64,000 nt of DNA from Tipula vernalis. Its lineage: Eukaryota > Arthropoda > Insecta > Diptera > Tipulidae. The stretch is taken from the NCBI GenBank assembly GCA_958295665.1, contig OY282559.1, forward strand, positions 127,447,605 to 127,511,604, read 5' to 3'. Position 1 is the stretch's first letter; the number at the start of each line of letters is the position of its first letter. Under the pieces are notes generated by a model. The model did not search any database and had not been told where the DNA came from. It was given only the letters and a program-made list of their open reading frames with translations. Both the position numbers and the translations under genes were made by a program. Of this stretch, positions 1-8,609 are shown one piece after another.

Positions 1-571
1 CGCTGGCCGTGCCTCCCACATTCGCCATTCTAGTTGGCCTTCCATCATTCAAGAGCACCATATCGGAGTCTTGAATCAGGTCGGCCAACTGTTTTCCTCT
101 TACGCAATTGTCTAAACAACCCCACATTCTCGCATGCGCATTCATATCTCCACATACAATCAGGTCACTTTTATCTCTCACCCAGTCAAACAATTTTTTA
201 AAATCACTCAAGGCTTTTTTCCTTGCATCTTCATCACGCATCTGGGTTACATACACGCTCACTAGTAACAGATTTCTTTCCAAATTCGTCGTTGAGGCGG
301 CAATTGCTTCAATAACCTCAAAAGCGGGTAACTGTATCTCTTGAAGCGTCAGATTTCTGTCGTACATTATTGCCACTCCACCGTAACCATCGCTTCTTGG
401 TTTGGAAAGAAATCTGTACCCTCTCACATTCAACGTCTTGTTCATTCTTTCCCACGTTTCGCTTATAAGCATCACATTCACTTTATTCTTGGCCAGATAA
501 TTTTCCAACATACTTTTTTTCGCGTAAAAACTTTGTATGTTTATCTGACCAACAATAATTCGTTCACTCAT
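1..571 (-). CDS. LINE ORF2 N-terminus: endonuclease domain (partial)
   Basis: Open for 190 codons from an ATG at 571-569 to the window edge, where it is cut. This is the endonuclease/exonuclease/phosphatase fold that nicks target DNA for target-primed reverse transcription. Visible landmarks: an N-terminal GQINIQS block (residues 8-14, metal-binding Asn), ISETW near residue 36 (catalytic Glu), a DGYGGVAIMY block near residue 60, and GDMNAHARMWG near residue 140 (catalytic Asp/Asn), followed by LLNDGRPTR. No stop or frameshift is seen, so this part looks undamaged. The C-terminal SDH motif and the RT are outside the window. The start follows ORF1 after a spacer, as usual for LINEs. Confidence 0.88.
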   Translation of the reverse strand, partial: MSERIIVGQINIQSFYAKKSMLENYLAKNKVNVMLISETWERMNKTLNVRGYRFLSKPRSDGYGGVAIMYDRNLTLQEIQLPAFEVIEAIAASTTNLERNLLLVSVYVTQMRDEDARKKALSDFKKLFDWVRDKSDLIVCGDMNAHARMWGCLDNCVRGKQLADLIQDSDMVLLNDGRPTRMANVGGTAS

Positions 572-827
572 GTTTCGCATTCATACAATTAACAATTTAT
601 ACATACCAATTAAATATGTGCAGGGAGAATCCATTCATAAGTTTAACAAAAATAAATTTAAAAATAAATAAATTTTGTTGCATAAAATGTTGTTGTTTCA
701 TCCTTCAATGTAATAAATGTTGCATTGTGTTGCTCTATGCTGCGCGTTGTTGTCCAATTACGTGTGATGAATATTGATTTTCTTTTTTTTTATTGTGTTT
801 ACGATTACATCGTAAAACTTGACCATA

Positions 828-1880
828 CTATCCGGTCCCCTCCGTTTTGTTTTTTAAAGGTGGTGTTGGTGCAATAAAATTATTATTTTTTGTATTTGCA
901 CTCGTCATTGCCATATTGTACTGTTCGGTGAATGCAATTCTATTTTTTGTATTTGTGTATCTTGTTTTTTTTGCTGGTCGACCGCGCTTGCCAATATTTT
1001 CTTCCACATCTTCGCTTTCCGTATCCATACACGATGAATCGGTTTGCTGTTTCCTTGTGTGCAAATGATCTTTAATGTTAACCATTTTTTTAACAGATTC
1101 AATTTTGTTTTCGTCCTCTGTGTGTAGCATGTTGATTTTTGCTACATCGCTATATTTTATTGGTTCTTTAGTGTTAGTCGATGGTAGCGTATTTTTGTCG
1201 CACGTGCTTGTTTGTTGTGTGTGTTGTGATTGTGTTTGCGTTTGTAAATGTTGTTTATCTGGTTCTTGTGGTGTTATTGTTTGTTGTTGTAATGGCAACT
1301 CGTTGATTGTATTGCACAATAACGGACAATCTTGTTTTTTATGACTATCTTCGCCGCATTTAAAACACCTCTCTCTCATTCCATCGTAAAAAATTCTTGC
1401 TTTGATATTTTGAACGTAAATGAATTGTGGAATTTCCCGTTCGATCTCAATATAAACACCTCTCACACCCGAAAATACTGGTAATAGCGAGTTGGCAGCA
1501 AATTTTTCTCGTCTGGTTGATAATATATTGCCAAACCGTTGCATGGCCTCACACAACGTTTTTTCCGTAATCTCTGGTGGTAGATTGAATACCCGCACAT
1601 ACCGCATTACACCACTTGTACCCTTCACAGTAACTTCGGTTGTTTTTCCATTTGTATAAGTGAAGATCAATGAGCTTTTTTCCAATATAAATTGTTGGTA
1701 GTTTTGTTCATTATTAAATTTGATAAAGATACACCGATCGTACAAATCTTGATAAAGTGTATGTATTTCTTTACTGGTTAATCCCACGTTCACCACAAAT
1801 TGCATCATTTCCAACTCAGTAGGCTTTGGATCTGTCTTCTGGAACTGTACCCTCGCCGTATTTTGCCTTAAACTTTCCAT
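828..1880 (-). CDS. LINE ORF1, gag-like RNA-binding protein
   Basis: 350 residues from the ATG at 1880-1878. The protein probably coats element RNA. Residues about 90-165 look like an RRM-type fold, with VRVFNLPPEIT and a following aromatic/basic block. One CCHC zinc knuckle follows (CFKCGEDSHKKQDC, near residue 170-185). After it comes a Gln/Thr/Ser-rich low-complexity tail and a basic segment (GKRGRPAKKTR, about residue 295) that could be a nuclear localisation or AT-hook-like signal. The frame is intact. A single zinc knuckle is fewer than the two or three of many jockey or R1 gag proteins. Family assignment rests on the knuckle, the position before ORF2 and composition. Confidence 0.85.
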   Translation of the reverse strand: MESLRQNTARVQFQKTDPKPTELEMMQFVVNVGLTSKEIHTLYQDLYDRCIFIKFNNEQNYQQFILEKSSLIFTYTNGKTTEVTVKGTSGVMRYVRVFNLPPEITEKTLCEAMQRFGNILSTRREKFAANSLLPVFSGVRGVYIEIEREIPQFIYVQNIKARIFYDGMRERCFKCGEDSHKKQDCPLLCNTINELPLQQQTITPQEPDKQHLQTQTQSQHTQQTSTCDKNTLPSTNTKEPIKYSDVAKINMLHTEDENKIESVKKMVNIKDHLHTRKQQTDSSCMDTESEDVEENIGKRGRPAKKTRYTNTKNRIAFTEQYNMAMTSANTKNNNFIAPTPPLKNKTEGTG

Positions 1881-1905
1881 TATTTTTCCACAACCTTGAA
1901 ACAGG

Positions 1906-1928
1906 TATATATATATATATATATATAT
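1906..1928. repeat. (TA)n microsatellite
   Basis: Eleven to twelve uninterrupted TA dinucleotides just upstream of the ORF1 start on the minus strand, near the likely 5' end of the LINE. Confidence 0.95.
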
Positions 1929-1930
1929 TA

Positions 1931-2980
1931 TGTAATGCGCAAAATTGCGCTAATTGCTTTTGATTTGTACCCTCTTTCTATTGTTTATTTGTTTTTATTT
2001 TAAATTTGTTTTACACTGTGAACGTCTGTACTCGACGGATGTTGACAATCGAATGTGTAACGTTTTCTTTAAATGTATATTTTAAATCGAATATTTTATT
2101 ACACCAATATCATAAAGTTGATGAGGGGTCAAATATTGTTTTTCCATGCATTTTTAGTCCTCCCCTGAATTTGTTCCTATTTTTTATGTATTGCACTAAT
2201 TTGCTCCAAATTTCCTTGATTATGGATCCTCAGAAGGTCCTTTGTCATCTGTGAAATTTATATAATCTAATTTTTTTGCATTTTGATTAAAACTTTGTTT
2301 GTTGAATCCCAATTTTTTGCTGTTTTTGGAGTGTGGGGAAATTTTGTAAACAACCACCAATTAAAAATTCATACATGATCGGATTGGTCTCTATGACATA
2401 TCATTTGAAAGCTAAAAACGTCAACTTTTCAGCTGTGCAATTTTTTTTTTTTTTTCACAAAATCGGCGATTTTCCAAGAAATTTGAAAAACGCCTGCCCT
2501 TTATTTCTGACATTTTGACACCTTGAATAGTGTAAAGGTTGAATTCTCACCTTTCCATCAATGTATATAAAGACATCTCATTTATACGTGGGGAAAAACC
2601 CGAGTCTCTAAATTTAGTGCTATAATTTCATTACTTTCATTTTTTCCGTCGTTCGTCGCGTGTGTGCTCTATGCGGCGCTCGTGTCGTCTGCTACAGTCT
2701 ATGCGACCACAGTAGCATTTTGTTGGTTAATGTTTGGAGATATTAAATGCGTTGGTTTCCTTTCATTATTTTGATAAATATTATAGTCAATTATAGAAAA
2801 AAAGAGTGATAAAAGTCAGGAATATTGAACAAATTTTGAGGTTTTTCGTTTAAATTAACTTACATCACCAACCTAAAATATAGAAAATGAAGATTCAAAT
2901 CTTGTAAAATTGGAGCAAAAGGTGAGCATTTGTTTATGTTGTTTTTATTTAAGAACATTTGTTTACAAGTAATAATTCTG
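1931..2980. other. No gene recognised; AT-rich
   Basis: About 1 kb without a convincing reading frame. It contains homopolymer runs (T at 2442-2455) and a TATA-like stretch at 2562-2570. It may be the 5' portion of the element carrying the broken gene at 2981-4184, but I found no inverted repeats or target duplication to prove an edge. Confidence 0.5.
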
Positions 2981-4184
2981 ACTCAAATCTTGGTCTACTT
3001 TCCTACCCGGGAAGTCACAGTGGTTTTCGATGGCTATGAATGCAATCGCGATAGTATAAAAGGGTCAGAACCATTTGCGACGTGCAAACAACATGTCATG
3101 CCCTGACATAAGATTCGAGCCTAACCTGGTTTTACCATTTCCAAAGGAAAAGTTTTTGTCCAATAATAACCATAAAATTCGCTTCATTCGGTATTTGAAG
3201 GGTGTTCTGCAAGAGAATGGCATTAACGTTAGACAAGCAGTAGACGATGCAGACTCGTTGATCGTACATACGGCGTTGCAGAAATATGCTGTCAATGGCC
3301 CGCCGGTTGTAGTAGTGGCAGAGGATATTGACATCCTTGTACTGATAACAGCCCTGACCCGAAAAGATCAAACCATTTATTTCTTGAAGCCTGGAAAGGG
3401 AAAAAACTTCCAGCAAATGTTTTCCTCCAAGAGCTTGGATGCACGGCCCTTCGTTAGAGACAATTTTTATTTCTCCATGCGATTTCGGGAAGCGATACAA
3501 CTTCCGCTTTTTGGGAAAGGAAAAACGTCAATAGTCGACAAATTAGAGGGAAAGGTAACGAAGAACAGAGACACGGAACTGGAAGCGGTCATTGAAAGTT
3601 TTAAGAACCACAATCTTCTCCACGAGACCGTTTTTCAGGACGGGCAAACTGTCATTGCGTCGATGTACAGTGACGATGATACACAAACCTTGACAAAAAT
3701 TAGATACGAGATCTTCAAGCGATTCACCAGAGACAGAAACAGAAACCAAACCGCGCTCAAACTAGCAACCTTGCCACTCACACCTGAAGCTGCAAGGCAG
3801 CACCTTTATCGGGTATATCTGCAAGTCCAGCAGTGGCTCGGAAACCAACTGTCACCAGAAAAATGGGGATGGAAACGTGTAGGGGGTACACTCATTCCGG
3901 TCCAAACCACTAAAGAACCAGCGGTTCCGGAATTCTTACATATGATATTTTGTCAATGTAAGAAATAATGTAAGGGAACATGTTTATGCAAGAAAGCAGG
4001 GCTATCATGCTCATCTATTTGTGGTTCATGTGAGTTCCGCCAGTGTTTGAATTATAAAGACAGCCAAGATACGTTACCCGAAGAGGTAGAACTAGAGGAA
4101 ACTCTAGAACCAAAAGGTGTTGTTGGCGAGGGCGACGTTGATGACCAAGAATCATTATTGGACTCTTGTGACGGGGACTGGTGA
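2981..4184 (+). pseudogene. Broken gene of a multicopy arthropod family: PIN-like segment plus Cys-rich tail
   Basis: Three blocks join into one gene-like region. Block 1 (2981-3070) encodes a VVFDGYE motif. A one-base frameshift near 3071 moves the frame, and block 2 (3075-3968) continues with LRRA and FLSNNNHK, then DADSLIVHTAL and AEDIDILVLITAL, acidic motifs placed as in PIN/FEN-like nuclease folds. A TAA at 3966-3968 then interrupts a Cys-rich tail: CQCKK before the stop and CLCKKAGLSC with further Cys after it in the same frame, ending at TGA 4182-4184. A poly(A) signal AATAAA follows at 4234-4239. From general knowledge, proteins with this motif order are scattered in many copies in insects and cnidarians. 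I know no established function, and mobility is only suspected. Two lesions make this copy a pseudogene. Confidence 0.65.
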
Positions 4185-5022
4185 TTTACAGATTTATGTC
4201 ATAATTTCAATGTATTTTTATATATTTTTCTATAATAAATGAAACTTAAAAAAACTTTATAACTCTTTATTCCAAAAACCTCGGTCCGGATGGTTGCAAA
4301 TAAATTTGCCGAGAATCTGCATGAAATTGTTGTTGAGTATTATGGGTAAATATTCTTCACACTTTAGAGATTTTTAGTTTTCGTTACGTGCAAAACTGAT
4401 TGTCGCTAGTTTCTGGCCAATTATTGGGGTCCATCCTGCTGTGATTAATCTTATGGTCTGCTTCCCCAATAGGTATAGCTTAAGGCCTCATTTGCGAGAA
4501 AAACAAGACGCTCGGAAACATAAATATCCTTCAAAATTATATCATTTACGGCGTTTCTCATTTATGGCCCCGAGGATTTTGCCAGTGGATAGAATGTGGT
4601 GGCGCCAACTAAAATTGGTTTACACAGTCCAAAACATTGAAAATAATGTATTTTCAACACCCCCCCATCTCAAATTTTGTAGAAAACTTGCATATTTCAT
4701 GAGTCTCAAAATTTTGGATTTTTCAACCCGACTTTTTGCAAAAAATATTAATGTTGCAAAAAAAATCATAAGGACCATTTTTGTAGAAAATTAACTGATC
4801 TTTAATTTTTATTTGAACAAAAAATCTCTTACTACCATATTTTGGGAGATATTCGCGAAAAACCGATTTTCCGGGTCTTTTAGGGCCATTTTCTCCCCCT
4901 TTCACACAATATTTTTACGCAAACTCGGGCTCATTTTCAAAGGGGTGCCAAATGCCACTCATCAACAAGCAAATAAAAATGGCAACTAATAATCTATAGG
5001 TTGGCCTTTTTTCCCCCTTCAT
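4185..5022. other. No gene recognised; probable non-coding part of a DNA element
   Basis: Contains a poly(A) signal for the preceding broken gene and AT-rich sequence with homopolymer runs (C at 4663-4669, A and T runs near 4740-4860). No coding frame or terminal repeats could be assigned. Confidence 0.45.
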
Positions 5023-5748
5023 TTACTGAACTAAATCCCCCTTTTTGTACACAATAGGATCTTTACGTTTTTTGTTAAAGTAATTTTCGTTATAAACTTG
5101 ACTTTTTACAATATTTTCGGAAGCCTTGTTTCTCGTAATTCTTAAGTCTTGCTGCTGTTCCCCATTTAAATAAAGATTCTCTAACAAATACTCCTTTAAA
5201 CATTCCGTCAATTCTCCTTTCTGTTCAATCCCAAATACAAGTTCACTATTGAAGCGAAATTAGTAGACTTTTGGCAAATGTTATTATACGCGAATTCAAC
5301 CTTGTTCAATTCGTCATCCAAATAAATCTTATTTTCCTTGTCAACCAACTTAGCAATCATTGGCGTTATAGTCCGGTTTATACGCTCAACTTGACCGTTA
5401 GATTTAGGCGAAGCCGTAGCTACTAATATGTGCTGGATTTAATTATCTTTCATAAATAGGTTAAACTCAAGTGAGGTAAAGTTACTACCTCTATCCGAAA
5501 TCAATTTTACAAGTCTACTATAATGTGAAAAAAAAACTTTTTAGACAATTAATGGTATCTGTAGTACTGGTGGTTTTAGTAGCATAAAGTTTTACAAATT
5601 TCGTAAAACCATCTACTATTGCCAAAACGTCAATGCAATGCAATCCGTCACAATTAAAAAAGAGCGACCATGCAAATATGGCCTGAAACGACGCAAAGCA
5701 TATAAATTGTAAAAGTCTCCAACTCGTACGAATGGTATCTTGTTTCAA
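5023..5748 (-). pseudogene. gypsy-1 integrase, degenerate
   Basis: Two overlapping frames carry the DDE integrase core. 5748-5518 encodes DVLAIVDGFTKFVKLYATK (first catalytic Asp). 5517-5220, in another frame, encodes LISDRGSNFTS (second Asp) and SPKSNGQVERINRTI (catalytic Glu region) with in-frame stops. 5211-5023 encodes the C-terminal part ending VYKKGDLVQ, the usual start of the small C-terminal domain. The N-terminal H2C2 zinc finger is missing, and the sequence before 5660 passes directly into RNase H remnants, so a deletion joined the two. Confidence 0.85.
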
Positions 5749-5830
5749 TCGGAGTTGCCCTCTTCAAAAAATAGAAAACGGAGTGAAACTGCAAATCATC
5801 TTTTTTTTTGCATTAAAACAGCTCCGTATC

Positions 5831-6407
5831 TTTTTTTTACTTTTATAAATTTTTTTGTTGAATGTTAATTAATTCATGTAATTTCTAATATGCTACCGGT
5901 GATTAGACCATTTTAATTGTGTTTTTTTTATTAACACGAGAAGTATATTAGTATTTACGAACGGTGATTCAACGAAACCAACTAATAGACAGAATTCTAT
6001 TTATTTAATTATATGATTTTTAATATGATCCGAAGATTGTAAGAGAACTCAATCCAGTTTCGAACTGATGAGCTTATGATTATAAAAAAATCAATCTTCT
6101 CATCAGACCGCGGCGACTGGTCACCGGTAGCATATCAGAAATTACATGAATTAATTAACATTCAACAAAAAATTAATAAAGTAAAATTAGCTTACACACA
6201 GAGCTGTGTGAATATCGTAAAGAAGAAAAATTGTAAGAGAGTTCATCTGTATTAGTATGATTCGCTAGTACTTAACGCACAGCACATTTTATTTATATAG
6301 AATGTAAATTGTGGTATAATCAGTCCAGTCGCCGCGGTCTGATGAGAAGATTGATTTTTTCATAATCATAAGCTCATCAGTTCAAAACTGGATTGAATTC
6401 TCTTACA
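5831..6407. mobile_element. Foldback/MITE-like element with interleaved inverted repeats
   Basis: 577 bp inserted in the gypsy-1 RNase H region and flanked by an 11-bp direct repeat AGCTCCGTATC (5820-5830 and 6408-6418). Two inverted-repeat pairs are present and cross each other: arm A 5835-5902 pairs with A' 6121-6186, and arm B 6039-6120 pairs with B' 6325-6406 (82 bp, nearly perfect). The order A-B-A'-B' is not a simple stem; B and A' abut at 6120/6121. No coding capacity is seen. It could be two overlapping MITE copies or one element with a pseudoknot-like repeat layout. Confidence 0.8.
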
Positions 6408-6411
6408 AGCT

Positions 6412-6576
6412 CCGTATCCTATAGAGCATCACAATGCAATTGGGTTTCGTCTTTATGCGAAAATATTGCCAGAAATGGACATTCAATCAATTTGGTTTTT
6501 AATAGATCAAATGATCGAATAAGATCCTCTTTAAACTCAAATTTAACACTATAGGTCTGACTAAGTCCTGTAAGTG
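6412..6576 (-). pseudogene. gypsy-1 RNase H, N-terminal part (continues at 5690-5830)
   Basis: The minus-strand frame encodes FKEDLIRSFDLLKTKLIECP and HKDETQLHCDA, the connection and first catalytic Asp region of gypsy RNase H. The foldback element interrupts the IGYGA motif. On its far side the same frame resumes at 5830 with AVLMQKK and then RATPIETRYHSYELE, the typical RNase H continuation. The split pieces show the domain was continuous before the insertion. Confidence 0.8.
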
Positions 6577-7355
6577 TTATGCAATTACACAGAAATCTTT
6601 GATAAATTTAGGAAAGTAAGAGCACATACCAATAAATCTCTGTAATTCCCTAACATTTTTTGGATACGGGAAATCAGAAATTGCATTCACATTCTCTTTG
6701 TTAGGCCTAATACCACTAGGGTCCACGCTATACCCTAAATATTCAATTTCAGTTTTTTTTTTAAAATAACACTTTGCTAAACGTAATTCCAATAAGTTGT
6801 CATTCAATAGTATAAATACTCGTTTCAATATTTCTAAATGTTCTTCAACTGTTGTTGTGGCCACGAGGATATCGTCAATATAGATTATAATTTTCTTTTC
6901 GGCAATCAAGTCAGCAAAAATTTTGTTCACTTCACAAACTTCTGAAATGCGGCAGGTCCATTTTTAAGACCAAAAGGCATTCTAAGCCATTTAAATTTAC
7001 CCAACGCGGTGACAAAACTTGTATACTTTATAGATTCCAGATCAACTTTTACATGGTGAAATACGTTGCGAATATCAATAGAGTAAAAGAACTGTTTTTT
7101 ATGTAGATAATCTAACACGTCTTCAATGACGGGTAATGAATAGTTATCTCTTAAAGTTAACTTGTTCAAGTTTCGATAATCAATACACAATCGGAAATCA
7201 TTATGGTTCTTTTTATTTACAATAACAACTCTTGAGCAATAAGGGGATTCACTTGGTCGTATAATGCCGTTTCGTGTTAGGTCCTGTGGCCCTATTCTGG
7301 CTATTCCCTGGGAATTGGGAATTGGGAAAAATATTGCTATATTTCCAAACATCAA
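6577..7355 (-). pseudogene. gypsy-1 reverse transcriptase
   Basis: Two frames (7355-6927 and 6930-6577) overlap at a frameshift near 6928. Together they cover palm and fingers of a Ty3/gypsy RT: NGIIRPSESPYCS, FRLCIDYRNLNKLT, FYSIDIRNVFHHV (first catalytic Asp, DLRSGYH-type block), KWLRMPFGLKNGPAAFQ, then IIYIDDILVATTT (the YxDD box) and LGYSVDPSGIRPN with LQRFIGMCSYFPKFI. All catalytic residues remain recognisable. The frameshift and the stop after FCVIA make it non-functional. Confidence 0.9.
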
Positions 7356-7739
7356 TAATTCCCAATTTTTTATTCCCCAATTCCCAAAAGTGTATTCTGG
7401 CGTAATTGGGAATCATCCAATGGGAAAAACCACTATTTCAAATTTTGCGCCGCCATTATTTAAAAATTTTATTTTCTACATATAAAATAAAAACTTTACC
7501 AATACTACGTCGTAAATAAAATATTGAAAATACACAAAACAAACAGTTTCTTCTAATTCCCCAAAAAAAAATTTGGGAAAAATAAACGTCAAAACTTACA
7601 TAAAATGGAATTATTTTTTCCCTTCAATAAAAATTCCCAATCGCCAGAATACACTTTTGGAAAAAATAATTCCAAACTGCTAGAATACTGTCAAAATAGT
7701 TCAATTCCCAATTCCCATGGAATAGCCAGAATAGGGCCA
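7287..7739. mobile_element. MITE with inverted termini TGGCCCTATTCTGGC
   Basis: 453 bp with near-perfect terminal inverted repeats of over 35 bp. The left end begins at 7287 with TGGCCCTATTCTGGCTATTC and the right end is its reverse complement ending at 7739. A 3-bp direct repeat CTG (7284-7286 and 7740-7742) flanks it. Deleting the element and one CTG restores the gypsy-1 frame just before the RT block NGIIRP. The interior is AT-rich and non-coding, with repeated AATTCCC-type motifs near both ends. The superfamily is not clear from a 3-bp CTG duplication. Confidence 0.85.
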
Positions 7740-8609
7740 CTGTAATGTCTTTTCTTAAAATTCACAAAAAATTATAATATTCTTCTCGGTACCGTATACT
7801 CGACTGTAGGTGTACTCGGATTTCCTACATCTTCATAATTCGACCTATACAACTCAATTAATTTTGATTTAATTTCAAATGGAACATCGTAATTAATATT
7901 CACTTTCTGGTTTACAGAATCAAAATCCGAATTAATTGAGATGTTCAAAATATTATTTTCACAATTTTCACTAACTTCCTTAGAATTTATCTGTAAATTA
8001 TCAATTTTAAATTCTGTTTTACACTATTTAAAAATTCTCTACCTAGTAGAATATTTGAATTCATTGTGTTTTCTGGTACAACATGCAACTTGATTTTATA
8101 TAATTAATTTTCTAACAATATCTGACAATTTTACCTTGTTAATTCCAGAATAGGAATGATGATTGTCATACATCTCCAAAGAACTCTATGGCACTCGATC
8201 GCACTTAATTAAATTAATAGGACTGATTATTATTGTTAAAATCCCTAATGATCCGTAGCTGTTTTTAAATAAACTAATTGGTTATCGTTTGACTTGATTA
8301 AAATATTTACATGGAACTTTCTGAGCTTTATGTGCTTTTAAGTTTAGAAAAGCTAGAAAAAACAAACCACGATTATTTAACCTTAAGTAACATATTAAGA
8401 AATTCGGTTTCAATCTCTAACATTTTCTTGAATTTCCAATTTCAATCCAATTTTTTGTATACGGTTGTCCTAACGTTGTTCTTGTGAAACATAAAAATAA
8501 ATCAAATACATGTGATTTTAGAGGTCGAGCTTCATTTTTCTGCAAACTTTGGACAATCCTTGGCATTTTTCTGTTATTCTGTTATTTGTTTTTTTAAACA
8601 AGTACCATA

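Larger units (their letters stand above)
1..1930 (-). mobile_element. Non-LTR retrotransposon (LINE), 5' part, cut by window edge
   Basis: Two coding regions lie in tandem on the minus strand: a gag-like ORF1 (1880-828) and, after a 256-bp spacer, the start of ORF2 (571 down to base 1) with an apurinic-type endonuclease. This order is that of two-ORF LINEs of the jockey/I groups. The 5' side ends near a TA microsatellite at 1906-1928. The RT and 3' end lie beyond base 1, so the clade is not fixed. The open RT/RNase H frame at 8610-10343 could be the 3' half of a related family, but the two do not overlap and this cannot be tested here. Confidence 0.85.
5023..8130 (-). mobile_element. Ty3/gypsy retrotransposon pol relic (gypsy-1), interrupted twice
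   Basis: Read on the minus strand, the domains run in Ty3/gypsy order: end of a retropepsin (ILLGREF near 8075-8055), RT (7355-6577), RNase H (6576-6412 and 5830-5690) and integrase (5660-5023). Two later insertions break it: a MITE at 7287-7739 upstream of the RT and a foldback element at 5831-6407 inside RNase H. Removing each insertion with one copy of its target duplication restores the frame, which fixes the order of events. Gag and both LTRs are absent, a piece between RNase H and integrase is missing, and scattered stops are present. It is a dead, 5'- and 3'-truncated copy. Confidence 0.9.

Noticed and set aside
847..1344. Plus-strand open frames opposite the LINE ORF1
   Set aside because: Antisense shadows of the gag-like gene; Phe/Val/Cys-rich translation with no motif.
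3050..3060. TATA box (GTATAAAAGGG) as promoter of the 3075 frame
   Set aside because: The motif lies inside the upstream coding block (frame of VVFDGYE), so it is more likely codons than a promoter.
5023..8130. LTRs of gypsy-1
   Set aside because: No long direct repeats are recognisable on the two sides; the element appears truncated at both ends.
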